Shown here in pieces: positions 9,447 through 17,826 of a DNA stretch of 64,000 nt; the first letter of the stretch is position 1; the number at the start of each line of letters is the position of its first letter. A program made the translations under genes and the position numbers. This DNA comes from Schauerella fraxinea. GTDB taxonomy: Bacteria > Pseudomonadota > Gammaproteobacteria > Burkholderiales > Burkholderiaceae_B. The stretch spans positions 2,586,554 to 2,650,553 of the forward strand of contig JAVDKL010000001.1 of NCBI GenBank assembly GCA_030849965.1, written 5' to 3'. The notes below the pieces were generated by a model, which saw nothing but the letters and a program-made list of their open reading frames with translations, made no database searches and had not been told where the DNA came from.

Positions 9447-10451
9447 GTGGCCACATTCGACGCCGCCGAGGTGCTCAGACGGTTGAGTGGCCGCCTCAAG
9501 ATGAGACATCTGATCCTGCTGTTGAGCATCCGGCAGCACGGCTCATTGACGCGCGCCGCCGAGCACTTGGCCAGCAGCCAGCCGGCCATCACCAACGCGT
9601 TGGCCGAACTGGAAAGCATGTTTGGCGCGCCGCTGTTTGACCGGTCCGTGCGCGGCATGGCGCCCACCGCGCTTGGTGAGGTGGTGCTGGCCCGGGCCAA
9701 AGCCATGGTGAACGATCTGGGCCACCTCGTGCAGGACATGGAAGCCGTAGCCTCCGGACACGGCGCGCACGTGCATGTGGGCGTGACCCCGTTCGTGTCC
9801 GGCCACATTCTCGCGGCAGCCATGCAACGCGCGCCCGGCGAGGGCGAAGCGCGCGTGAGCGTATCGATCCACGAAGGCAATAGCGACCAATTGCTCGCAC
9901 AGCTGCGCGATCACACCGTGGATATCGTGATCGGCCGCGCCTCCTCCGCCACGGACGTCAAACACATCGCTTTCGAAGTGCTGTACCGCCAGACGCCGCG
10001 CCTGATCGCCAGCAGGCGCCTGGCCGCCCAGTTGTCCCGTGGCCCCTTGAACTGGCGGGCGCTGGCCGAACTGGACTGGATTCTGGGCGCGCCGCTCACG
10101 CCCATCCGCGAGCAGGTCACCGATCTGTTCCTGAGCGCCGGCCTCACCCCGCCCGCCCCCGTGGTGGAAAGCCACTCCTCCAAGCTCATCGGTGAGCTCA
10201 TCGTGGGCAGCAGCCGCGCGGTCTCGATCGTACCGGCCGACATTGCCGAAGAACTGGTGCGGATTGCGGGCGTTGCCGTGGTGCCGTACTCGTTTGAATG
10301 GACCCTGCCGCCGATTGCCATGTTCATGCGTGCGCAGGGCCCGCGCCGCACAGCGGAGCACCACTTCGCCGCCGCGTTGCGCGCCACGTGCAAGTCGCTC
10401 TACGGCCACACCGCCCCAGACGCAACAAACCCACCGCGAGGGTGGGTTTGA
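9447..10451 (+). CDS. LysR-family transcriptional regulator
   Basis: 334 residues starting with GTG, preceded by TTAGGAC at a good distance. The N-terminal winged helix-turn-helix is RHLILLLSIRQHGSLTRAAEHLASSQPAITNALAELESMFGAPLFDR, offset by an 18-residue leader as in GbpR/CbpR-type regulators. The effector domain follows (VHVGVTPFVSG, VDIVIGRASSATDVKH). It is divergent from maeB with 138 bp between the starts, so maeB is one candidate target; the sugar dehydrogenase operon is another. The effector is unknown. Confidence 0.9.
   Translation: MATFDAAEVLRRLSGRLKMRHLILLLSIRQHGSLTRAAEHLASSQPAITNALAELESMFGAPLFDRSVRGMAPTALGEVVLARAKAMVNDLGHLVQDMEAVASGHGAHVHVGVTPFVSGHILAAAMQRAPGEGEARVSVSIHEGNSDQLLAQLRDHTVDIVIGRASSATDVKHIAFEVLYRQTPRLIASRRLAAQLSRGPLNWRALAELDWILGAPLTPIREQVTDLFLSAGLTPPAPVVESHSSKLIGELIVGSSRAVSIVPADIAEELVRIAGVAVVPYSFEWTLPPIAMFMRAQGPRRTAEHHFAAALRATCKSLYGHTAPDATNPPRGWV
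10426..10450. terminator. Intrinsic-type hairpin embedded in the 3' end of the LysR gene
   Basis: CAAACCCACC and GGTGGGTTTG form a perfect 10-bp stem with a 5-nt loop. The hairpin overlaps the last codons and stop of the LysR gene. Read on the minus strand it is followed by TTGTTG, so it may serve both this gene and the convergent Tim44-domain gene. Confidence 0.55.
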
Positions 10452-10507
10452 GGTGAGCTGGGTGCCGCGCCTGGCAGCATGTGCCGCCGGGCGTTATGGC
10501 AGGAAGC

Positions 10508-11521
10508 TTAGCTGGCGTACTCGACCGGGATCTGTTGAATACCGGCCAACAACCAACCGCCTTGCGCCGGCTTGTACAGGTTCCAGACTTCTTCGAAGCG
10601 GAAAGCCTCGGCGCCCGGATCTTCACGCAGCATGCCCGAGAAGCGCACGCTGGCCAGATTGCCGTCAGACACCGTTTCGATACCGAGCAGCTCGGCATTG
10701 AGCAGCACCACTTCGGTCTTGTTGGTGCCTTGGCGCTCAAGCAATTGCGGCTTGAGTTCGGCGATCAGGTCGTCGGTGAGGACGTCGCGCAGTTCGTCGG
10801 TATTGCCGCTATCCCAAATGCCCTGGATGCGGATGAACTGCTCCTTGGCTTGCGCCAGGAAACGCGGCGTATCGAAGTCGCCCGGGATGAACCAGTCGCC
10901 ATTGGCATCGGTTTGCTTACCCGAACCCGTGGTCGATGCAGCCGTGGCGGCCATCGGCGCGGCAGCAGCAGCGGCAACCGGGGCTGCAGGCGCCGGCTTC
11001 AGCGTTTCACGCCACATCGGCTTGCTTTCCGAATCGCGGTTGTCTTGACGGGCAGCGTTGCCACCGTAGGCACCTTGCGTCGCCGGACGAGCACCACCGC
11101 CACGCAGACGGCGCACCAGGAAGATCACCGCGAAGACGACCAGCGCAACCAGGATGGCGCTCGACAGGAATTCGAGGAACGCGCCGCCCAGACCGAAGCT
11201 GGACAGCAGTGCGGCGATACCCAGACCGGCAGCGATACCGGCGATGGGACCCAACCAGCGCGATGCACCCGAACGGGCACCGGCGGCTGCAGCCGTACCT
11301 GCCGCGGCGCCTGCTGCCGGAGCGGCAGCCGCATTGGCACGCGGCGTCGCCGGCGGCGTGGTGGCCTGACGGTTTTGCATTACATTGGTCGATTGACGAC
11401 CGGCGCTGGACCCGCCGCCCATGCGACGCGCCTCGGCGTCGAACGACGTGACAAGCATCGTCGTGCTGACGATAGCGATCGCCGCAGCCGCGACGATACG
11501 ACGGAATGAAAAGGTGGACAT
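10508..11521 (-). CDS. Tim44-like domain protein, membrane-associated
   Basis: 337 residues. A signal-like N-terminus (RRIVAAAAIAIVSTTMLVTSFDAEA) leads into a Gly/Ala-rich segment, then one or two membrane helices (about residues 95-145: IAGIAAGLGIAALL, FLEFLSSAILVALVVFAVIFLV), an Ala/Pro-rich linker and a C-terminal Tim44-like domain (FLAQAKEQFIRIQGIWDSGNTDELRDVLTDD...). Tim44-like proteins are often found between ubiE and ubiJ in Burkholderiales and may bind lipids or assist the Ubi complex; that role is inference. It lies downstream of ubiE on the same strand, but the ubiE terminator separates them. Confidence 0.85.
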   Translation of the reverse strand: MSTFSFRRIVAAAAIAIVSTTMLVTSFDAEARRMGGGSSAGRQSTNVMQNRQATTPPATPRANAAAAPAAGAAAGTAAAAGARSGASRWLGPIAGIAAGLGIAALLSSFGLGGAFLEFLSSAILVALVVFAVIFLVRRLRGGGARPATQGAYGGNAARQDNRDSESKPMWRETLKPAPAAPVAAAAAAPMAATAASTTGSGKQTDANGDWFIPGDFDTPRFLAQAKEQFIRIQGIWDSGNTDELRDVLTDDLIAELKPQLLERQGTNKTEVVLLNAELLGIETVSDGNLASVRFSGMLREDPGAEAFRFEEVWNLYKPAQGGWLLAGIQQIPVEYAS

Positions 11522-11674
11522 GTCGAGCTCCTCAAGGGCGACAGGGGCACGTTTTCGACAACCGGTATGGTCATCGGCGCGCAGCCGCCTCTTTCTTACA
11601 GTTAACTGAATAGCCTAAGAATAATGGACAAGTGGACGGGGAGCAAGTTCCGTCTATTTTGCGTCCATGCAAAA

Positions 11675-11701
11675 GCCCGCCGGAAACATCCCCCGGCGGG
11701 C
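11675..11701 (-). terminator. Rho-independent terminator of ubiE
   Basis: GCCCGCCGG / CCGGCGGGC form a 9-bp stem with a 9-nt loop. On the minus strand the stem is followed by TTTTGC. It lies 21 bp past the ubiE stop. Confidence 0.8.
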
Positions 11702-11721
11702 TCCGAAACGCGGCAGCGCGA

Positions 11722-12495
11722 TCAGGAGAGCTTTACGCCCTCGTGCAAGGCGGCCACGCCAGCCGTCAGGTTGAAGTGCTGCACCCGGTCCAGCCCGGCC
11801 GCCCGCAGCATGTCGGACAGCGTTTCCTGATCCGGATGCATGCGGATCGATTCGGCGAGGTAGCGGTAGCTTTCCTCATCCTTGGCCACGTGCTTGCCCA
11901 ACCACGGCAGCACCTTGAACGAATACAGATCGTAGACCGGAGCCAGCGGAGGCGCCACGCGCGAAAACTCGAGCACCAGCAATTTGCCGCCGGGTTTGAG
12001 CACCCGTGCCATTTCGGCCAGTGCACGATCCTTGTGCGTCATATTGCGCAGCCCGAACGCCACGCTCACGCGATCGAAATGCCCATCGGGAAACGGCAAG
12101 TGCTCGGCGTCGCACACTGCGGTGGGCAGCAGCAGGCCGGCATCGGTCATGCGATCGCGGCCCACGCGCAACATCGATTCGTTGATGTCGGTGAGCCAAA
12201 CTTCGCCGGTGTCGCCTGCGCGCTTGGCGAAGGCCCGTGCCAGATCGCCCGTGCCGCCTGCGATATCGAGCACCTTCATGCCGGGGCGAATCGCCGCGCG
12301 GCTGATGGTGAACGCCTTCCAGATACGGTGCAGGCCGCCCGACATCAAATCGTTCATGACGTCGTAGCGCGAGGCAACGGAGTGAAAAACGTCTGCCACG
12401 CGGCGCGCTTTTTCCGTCTCGGCAACCGATTCGAAACCAAAGTGCGTCGTGCCCGGCGCGGCAGCACGATCCGAAGACGAGGTGGAGCGATTCAT
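11722..12495 (-). CDS. ubiE: UbiE, ubiquinone/menaquinone C-methyltransferase
   Basis: 257 residues, standard length. The SAM-binding motif [12 protein letters not shown] is at residues 75-86. Typical UbiE blocks are also present: [25 protein letters not shown] near the N-terminus, [25 protein letters not shown], and LEFSRV...[13 protein letters not shown]. The enzyme C-methylates the benzoquinol ring in coenzyme Q synthesis. It has its own terminator and is divergent from phoB. The other ubi genes of the usual cluster, ubiJ and ubiB, are some 9 kb away. Confidence 0.96.
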   Translation of the reverse strand: MNRSTSSSDRAAAPGTTHFGFESVAETEKARRVADVFHSVASRYDVMNDLMSGGLHRIWKAFTISRAAIRPGMKVLDIAGGTGDLARAFAKRAGDTGEVWLTDINESMLRVGRDRMTDAGLLLPTAVCDAEHLPFPDGHFDRVSVAFGLRNMTHKDRALAEMARVLKPGGKLLVLEFSRVAPPLAPVYDLYSFKVLPWLGKHVAKDEESYRYLAESIRMHPDQETLSDMLRAAGLDRVQHFNLTAGVAALHEGVKLS

Positions 12496-12544
12496 GGCTA
12501 AATTCCCGTGTAAGGCTCAATGGTAGCCGATGCAATATGACGCA

Positions 12545-12562
12545 CCGTCACATACCTGAAAT
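12545..12562 (+). promoter_or_regulatory. Candidate Pho box upstream of phoB
   Basis: CCGTCAC, a 4-bp spacer, then CTGAAAT: two 7-bp units in an 11-bp period. Each matches the CTGTCAT Pho-box half-site at 5 of 7 positions. It lies about 60 bp before the phoB start, where autoregulation would act. The match is imperfect. Confidence 0.35.
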
Positions 12563-12620
12563 ATTGCGGCCATACTATCGCAATGTTCGCGCCGCATCGG
12601 CGTGCTCTACCCGGTCAAAC

Positions 12621-13319
12621 ATGTCCAGCACCATCCTAGTCGTCGAAGACGAACCCGCCATTCAGGAACTGATTGCCGTCAACCTGTCCTTCGCGGGCCA
12701 TAAGGTTCTACGCGCGTTCGACGCCGATCAGGCCCAGACCTTGATTCGCGCCGAATTGCCCGACCTCATCCTGCTCGACTGGATGTTGCCGGGCACCTCG
12801 GGCTTAGCCCTTGCCCGCAAGCTGCGCAACGACGAACGCACCCGCACCGTACCGGTCATCATGCTCACCGCCAAAGGCGCCGAGCAAGACAAGGTCGACG
12901 GTCTGGAAGCGGGCGCCGACGATTACATCACCAAGCCGTTCTCGCCGAAAGAGTTGATGGCGCGCATCAAGGCGGTGCTGCGCCGCCGGGCGCCGCAGCT
13001 TACCGACGATCTGATCGATGTCGGCGGCCTGCGGCTCGATCCGGTCACGCACCGGTTGTCGGGCAGCGGCCACAGCCTGCAAATCGGCCCGACCGAATTT
13101 CGGTTGCTGCATTTCTTCATGACGCACCCCGAGCGCGTGTTCTCACGCTCGCAGTTGCTCGACCAGGTGTGGGGCGACCACGTCTTCGTCGAAGAACGTA
13201 CCGTGGATGTGCACATTCGTCGTTTGCGCAAGGCCCTGGAGCCCAGCGGCCACGATTTGCACGTCGAAACGGTCCGCGGCAGCGGGTATCGGTTTACGGC
13301 ACAGCTTCCGACGCGTTAA
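12621..13319 (+). CDS. phoB: PhoB, phosphate regulon response regulator
   Basis: 232 residues. The receiver domain occupies about residues 1-120, with the phospho-acceptor Asp53 in [10 protein letters not shown] and the conserved lysine in the [10 protein letters not shown] segment. An OmpR/PhoB winged helix follows ([31 protein letters not shown]...[17 protein letters not shown]). The ATG at 12621 gives the standard PhoB N-terminus; the frame is open further upstream but carries no family sequence. phoR follows 10 bp later. In phosphate starvation the pair activates high-affinity phosphate uptake. Confidence 0.95.
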   Translation: MSSTILVVEDEPAIQELIAVNLSFAGHKVLRAFDADQAQTLIRAELPDLILLDWMLPGTSGLALARKLRNDERTRTVPVIMLTAKGAEQDKVDGLEAGADDYITKPFSPKELMARIKAVLRRRAPQLTDDLIDVGGLRLDPVTHRLSGSGHSLQIGPTEFRLLHFFMTHPERVFSRSQLLDQVWGDHVFVEERTVDVHIRRLRKALEPSGHDLHVETVRGSGYRFTAQLPTR

Positions 13320-13329
13320 AAAGCCGTTC

Positions 13330-14637
13330 ATGATCTGGCTGCGCACGGCATTCCTCGCGATCGCCTGGGCGATCCTTTCCCTGATCGTCCACGCGAGTGT
13401 GGGCGCCCCATGGGGATACATCGTCATGATTGGCGCGCTCACCGTCATCCTGCTGTGGCGCGCCGTGCGCATGCAGCGGGTGGCGCAATGGGCCCGGCAG
13501 CCTGAAAGCACGCCGCCGCTGTCGGTGGGGCGTTGGGACGATATCCTCGCGCCGCTCTACCGGTACACCCGCACCCAGGCGCGCGATATCGAGGCGGGCC
13601 GTGAGGCGATGAAGAGCATGTTGGCCGCCGCCCAGGCCCTGCCCGACGGCGCCGTTACGCTCAATGCCGAGCTGCAGATCGACTGGGCCAATCGCATGGC
13701 GCAAGAGCATCTTGGTGTGCGCCTGCCGGCCGATCGCGGCCACAACATTCTCAACCTCGTGCGCTCGCCGGAGTTTTCCGCGTATGCGCACCAGGCGGAA
13801 TGGCCCGAACCGATTCTGGTGCGCGTCACACGCGGCCACCACGATCATCTCTTGATGATGCAGTTGACGGCTTACGCCCGCGATCACCGCCTGCTGGTCA
13901 CGCGCGATGTGACGCAGATCGAAAAACTTGAAACCACGCGACGCGATTTCGTCGCCAACGTGTCGCACGAATTGCGCACGCCGCTGACCGTGCTGGCGGG
14001 CTTTCTGGAAACCCTGCGCGACATGCCCAAAGAGGCGTTGTCGGACGAGCAGCGCGAACAATATATGGCGTTGATGACCGAGCAGGCGTTGCGCATGCAA
14101 TCGATCGTGGCCGATCTGCTCACGCTGTCGACCCTGGAATCGTCGCCCTCGGCCGAACCGCAGCGGGTGCGCATGAGCCCGCTCATCGAGGCCGCGCGCC
14201 AGCAAAGCGAAGCGCTTTCAGCGGGCCGGCATACCTTCAGCTGGGACATCGACCCGGAGCTGGACGTGCTGGGCGCGGAACCGGAAATCTCGTCCGCCGT
14301 GGCCAATCTGCTGACCAACGCCGTGCGCTACACGCCGGACGGCGGTGCAATCGCCGTGCGCTGGACGCGCGAAGGCAATGGGGCGCGCTATGCCGTGAAA
14401 GATAGCGGCATCGGCATTGCAAGCCGGCACATCTCTCGCCTCACCGAACGTTTCTATCGTGTCGATCGCGGCCGCTCGCGCGCCGTGGGTGGCACGGGAC
14501 TCGGGCTGGCCATTACCAAGCACATCGCCATGCGCCACGATGCAGAACTCGACATCCAGAGCGAGGTTGGCAAAGGCAGCACCTTTTCATTGGTGTTCCC
14601 AGCCGAACGCCTGGCGGAAACCGAATCTCCCTTGTGA
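13330..14637 (+). CDS. phoR: PhoR, phosphate regulon sensor histidine kinase
   Basis: 435 residues. Two N-terminal membrane helices (about residues 5-45) are followed by a basic linker, a PAS domain (roughly 95-195), a dimerisation/phospho-acceptor helix with His213 in NVSHELRTPL, and the ATPase domain (NLLTNAVRYTPDGG, DSGIGI, GGTGLGLAI). The lack of a large periplasmic loop is typical of PhoR. It is 10 bp downstream of phoB and co-transcribed with it. Confidence 0.95.
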   Translation: MIWLRTAFLAIAWAILSLIVHASVGAPWGYIVMIGALTVILLWRAVRMQRVAQWARQPESTPPLSVGRWDDILAPLYRYTRTQARDIEAGREAMKSMLAAAQALPDGAVTLNAELQIDWANRMAQEHLGVRLPADRGHNILNLVRSPEFSAYAHQAEWPEPILVRVTRGHHDHLLMMQLTAYARDHRLLVTRDVTQIEKLETTRRDFVANVSHELRTPLTVLAGFLETLRDMPKEALSDEQREQYMALMTEQALRMQSIVADLLTLSTLESSPSAEPQRVRMSPLIEAARQQSEALSAGRHTFSWDIDPELDVLGAEPEISSAVANLLTNAVRYTPDGGAIAVRWTREGNGARYAVKDSGIGIASRHISRLTERFYRVDRGRSRAVGGTGLGLAITKHIAMRHDAELDIQSEVGKGSTFSLVFPAERLAETESPL

Positions 14638-14716
14638 CAGCACGGGTGTAACCGAGTCTGGCGGCGTTTTCGGTCAAAATAGACGATTGCTTTAACCGAC
14701 AGACCGGGATTTCCAA

Positions 14717-15919
14717 TTGGCACAGATCGTCCTTTTCGAAAACATTCACGCCAGCGCACGCGCGGTTTTCGCGGCCGCGGGCTACACCGATATCGCAACC
14801 TTCTCGTCGGCCCTGCCGACCGCTGAACTGCATGCCGCCTTGCGCGACGCCGAGATCGTGGGCATCCGTTCTCGCACGCAGATGGATCGCGAGGCTTTGG
14901 CGGCCGCGCACAGCGCACGCGTGATCGGGTGCTTCTGCATCGGCACCAATCAGGTCGATCTGGATAGCGCCATGCAGCGCGGCATCCCCGTCTTCAACGC
15001 GCCGTTTTCGAACACCCGCTCGGTCGCCGAGCTCGTGCTGGGCGAAGCCATCCTGCTGTTGCGCCGCATTCCCGAAAAGAACCTGCGCGTGCATCAAGGC
15101 CACTGGGACAAAACCGCCGCGGGCGCCTTCGAAGCGCGCGGCAAGACGCTGGGCATCGTCGGCTACGGCAATATCGGCTCGCAGATCAGCACGCTTGCCG
15201 AAGCCCTGGGCATGCGCGTCGTGTTTCACGACGTGGAAGCCAAACTGCCGCTGGGCAACGCCCGCGCAGCCACCTCGATGGCCGAATTGCTCGAGCAGGC
15301 CGACGTGGTCACGCTGCACGTGCCTGGCGGCAAGTCGACCGAAAACATCATCGATGCGGCAGCCTTGTCGCGGATGAAGCGCGGCGCCATCCTGATCAAT
15401 GCATCGCGCGGTGGCGTGGTCGACATCCCGGCCCTGCACGCAGCATTGACCTCCGGTCATATCGCGGGCGCGGCACTCGATGTGTTCCCTACCGAACCCA
15501 AGAGCGCCGACGAACCGCTGAATAGCCCGTTGCTGGGCTTGCCCAACGTGATCCTCACGCCGCACATCGGCGGCAGCACGCAAGAATCGCAAGAGAATAT
15601 CGGCCGCGAAGTCGCCGAAAAACTCGTGCGTTTCATGGAATTCGGCACCACCAAGGGTGCGGTCAATTTTCCGGAACTGCCGTTTATCGAACAGTCGGGC
15701 TGCGCACGCCTCTTGCACGTGCACCGCAACCAGCCGGGCGCGCTCGCCACGCTCGATAGCCTGCTCGCCAGCCACGGCTTGAACATCGTCGGCCAGACGC
15801 TGCAGACCAACGGCGAAATCGGTTATGTGCTGACCGACGTCGACGGCGATGTGACCGATGCCGTGATGGCGGCCTTGCGTGATCACCCGATCACGATTCG
15901 CTGCGATCGTACGGCCTGA
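14717..15919 (+). CDS. serA: D-3-phosphoglycerate dehydrogenase
   Basis: 400 residues, the SerA type with a C-terminal ACT domain. The start is a TTG (MAQIVLFENIHASAR), preceded by CCGGGAT; no in-frame ATG fits better. The NAD-binding Rossmann motif is LGIVGYGNIGSQIS. The catalytic Arg and His lie in NASRGGVVD and LTPHIGGSTQESQ. The last 75 residues form the ACT domain that mediates serine feedback in this family. It catalyses the first step of serine synthesis. It stands alone, with its own terminator. Confidence 0.95.
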   Translation: MAQIVLFENIHASARAVFAAAGYTDIATFSSALPTAELHAALRDAEIVGIRSRTQMDREALAAAHSARVIGCFCIGTNQVDLDSAMQRGIPVFNAPFSNTRSVAELVLGEAILLLRRIPEKNLRVHQGHWDKTAAGAFEARGKTLGIVGYGNIGSQISTLAEALGMRVVFHDVEAKLPLGNARAATSMAELLEQADVVTLHVPGGKSTENIIDAAALSRMKRGAILINASRGGVVDIPALHAALTSGHIAGAALDVFPTEPKSADEPLNSPLLGLPNVILTPHIGGSTQESQENIGREVAEKLVRFMEFGTTKGAVNFPELPFIEQSGCARLLHVHRNQPGALATLDSLLASHGLNIVGQTLQTNGEIGYVLTDVDGDVTDAVMAALRDHPITIRCDRTA

Positions 15920-15934
15920 CGCGTTGCCCTCGGC

Positions 15935-15974
15935 CTGTCGCGTCGTTCATCCGACGCGACAGCGGGGGCTTTTA
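15935..15974 (+). terminator. Rho-independent terminator of serA
   Basis: CTGTCGCGTCG / CGACGCGACAG form a perfect 11-bp stem with a 6-nt loop, followed by a G-rich stretch and CTTTTAC. It begins 15 bp after the serA stop. Confidence 0.75.
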
Positions 15975-16025
15975 CTTAAGCGCCGCAGCGCGTCTTTCCG
16001 AGTGCGAGCCGTTCGCGGCCCGTCA

Positions 16026-16655
16026 TCAATACAGTGTCGACTGCACCCGCGCCGGCAATTCGCGATCGTACTTGCCACCATCGATACCGCCCGCCGTCAC
16101 CGCAGCGAGCATGGCACCGGCCGTCGGCACGTCCAGGCTCGCACGCTCGGGGGCCGTCTGCCAAAGCTTGGCACGCACGATGGCTCTGCTGCACTGGAAG
16201 TACACCGCGTCGACATGAATCACGACCACACAGCGCGGCGGCTTGCCGTCGATCGCCAGGCGTTCCAGCAACACGGGATCGGCAGTGATGGTGGCGCGGC
16301 CGTTCACGCGCAGCGTCTCGCCCACACCCGGAATCAAAAACAGCAGGCCGACGCGCGGATCGATCAGGATATTGCGCAGGCTGTCGACGCGGTTGTTGCC
16401 GCGCCGCTCGGGCAACAGCAACGTCTTCTCATCCTGCACGACCACGAAACCCGCCGGATCGCCGCGTGGTGACGCATCCATACCGTCGGCACCTACCGAG
16501 GCCAGCACCGCGAAGGGTGACGCTTCGATCATGGCCCGATAGGCTGGATGCACATACGGCAACTCCTTCTTGAGCGCCGCTTCACTCACACCATCGAAAA
16601 TCGATTCGAGTTGCTCGAGCGTTTGAATCGCATGGGGATCCGGTGCTGCGGTCAT
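16026..16655 (-). CDS. Pyridoxamine 5'-phosphate oxidase-type FMN flavoprotein (MSMEG_1061-like)
   Basis: 209 residues. The PPOX split-barrel pattern is visible as FAVLASVGADGMDASPRGDPAGFV, LLLPERRGNNRVDSLRNILIDPRVGLLFLIPG and ETLRVNGRATITAD, ending in a C-terminal CSRAIVRAKLW segment. Family members bind FMN (or F420 in actinobacteria) and reduce assorted small molecules; this one is not assigned. The frame is open far upstream, but that part is antisense to the neighbouring regulator; the ATG at 16655 fits the family. It lies downstream of fruR on the same strand with a 38-bp gap. Confidence 0.85.
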   Translation of the reverse strand: MTAAPDPHAIQTLEQLESIFDGVSEAALKKELPYVHPAYRAMIEASPFAVLASVGADGMDASPRGDPAGFVVVQDEKTLLLPERRGNNRVDSLRNILIDPRVGLLFLIPGVGETLRVNGRATITADPVLLERLAIDGKPPRCVVVIHVDAVYFQCSRAIVRAKLWQTAPERASLDVPTAGAMLAAVTAGGIDGGKYDRELPARVQSTLY

Positions 16656-16693
16656 GGTCAGTCCTGGCGAATGACAGTGAGGAAACCAGGAGC

Positions 16694-17689
16694 TTAATGC
16701 ACGCGCCGCTGCTTGAATACACGTGCGATCCGGCGCACGCCGGGCGCCACGGGCGCGCCTTCGAGCTGGCGCAACAACGCGTCCAGTGCGCCGCGCGCCA
16801 AGGCGGCATGCTGTTGGCCCATGCTGTCCACCCGGCCGGGCAGAAAATCCAGCAATTGGGCCTCGCCGAACGTGGCCAGCCGGGTGTGCGCGGTCCAGTC
16901 GCCGCGATGCTCGGTCAGCGCATCCAGCACGCCGGTAAGCAGCACATACGACGTGGTGAGAATGGCGGCAGGCAATCCGCCGCCCGCGGCGAGCACGTCG
17001 CGCATTTCCTCGTAGCCGTATTCGCGCGCGAAGGTGGTGGTGTGGCGCACCGTGACCTCGCCCGAATAGTGCGCGATGGCGTCGCGAAAACCGGCCAGGC
17101 GCCACTTGCTGATGGGGAGTTCCTCGCGCGCGCTGATGAACGCCACCGATGGCGGCGCGGGATCGATCAGCGCCTGCGTCAGTTGCTCGCCGGCTTGCCG
17201 ATCGTCGCTCACGAATGAGACGAAGCGCGCCGCATCCAGCTCTCGATCGAGCGCCACCACGGGCAGCCCCGCGTCTTGCGCCTGGCGATACACGCCATCG
17301 TCGCCTGCCAGACAACTGGCCACGATCAGACCATCGCAACGGCGAGCGCGAAAGGTTGCGACCAACGTTCGCTCATGCTCGGCGATATCGTCGGATGAGG
17401 CCACGAGCAGTTGATAGCCCTGGGCACGCGCGCCCTGCTCAAGCAACTTGGCGAGCTTGGCATAACTGGGGTTTTCGAGATCCGGCACGATGAAGCCGAT
17501 GCTGCGCGTTTGCCCGCGCCGCAGGCCCGCCGCACCGGCATCGGGCTGCCACTTGTACTCAGCAGCCACGTCGAGCACGCGCTGGGCTGTCTCAGGGCTG
17601 ATCCGGCGATCCTGGGCACGCCCGTTGATCACGTAACTGGCGGTGGTGACCGACACGCCCGCCAACGCGGCGATATCTTTGAGTTTCAT
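16694..17689 (-). CDS. fruR: LacI-family fructose regulator (FruR/Cra-like)
   Basis: 331 residues. The N-terminal LacI helix-turn-helix is MKLKDIAALAGVSVTTASYVINGRAQDRRISPETAQRV, of the Cra/FruR form (TTASYVINGRA). A periplasmic-binding-protein-like effector domain follows (SIGFIVPDLENPSYAKLAKLLEQGARAQGY). It is divergent from fruB, and the perfect palindrome between them is a Cra-type operator. It is therefore expected to repress fruBKA until fructose 1-phosphate binds. Confidence 0.9.
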   Translation of the reverse strand: MKLKDIAALAGVSVTTASYVINGRAQDRRISPETAQRVLDVAAEYKWQPDAGAAGLRRGQTRSIGFIVPDLENPSYAKLAKLLEQGARAQGYQLLVASSDDIAEHERTLVATFRARRCDGLIVASCLAGDDGVYRQAQDAGLPVVALDRELDAARFVSFVSDDRQAGEQLTQALIDPAPPSVAFISAREELPISKWRLAGFRDAIAHYSGEVTVRHTTTFAREYGYEEMRDVLAAGGGLPAAILTTSYVLLTGVLDALTEHRGDWTAHTRLATFGEAQLLDFLPGRVDSMGQQHAALARGALDALLRQLEGAPVAPGVRRIARVFKQRRVH

Positions 17690-17771
17690 GGCTGATCTAC
17701 GACGGTGCGTCCGATTTAGCCATCTGGCGGATGCGCAGCGCGAGATTTTGAGTTAACGTGCAAGCAGCATA

Positions 17772-17787
17772 GCTGAATCGATTCAGC
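17772..17787. promoter_or_regulatory. FruR/Cra operator in the fruR-fruB intergenic region
   Basis: GCTGAATCGATTCAGC is a perfect 16-bp palindrome with the central CG of LacI-family sites, and it closely matches the known Cra consensus. It lies 40 bp before the fruB start and 83 bp before the fruR start, so one site could control both genes. Confidence 0.85.
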
Positions 17788-17826
17788 AAGCCAAGCGTTA
17801 CCAGATGGCACGTCCAGGAGACACAC

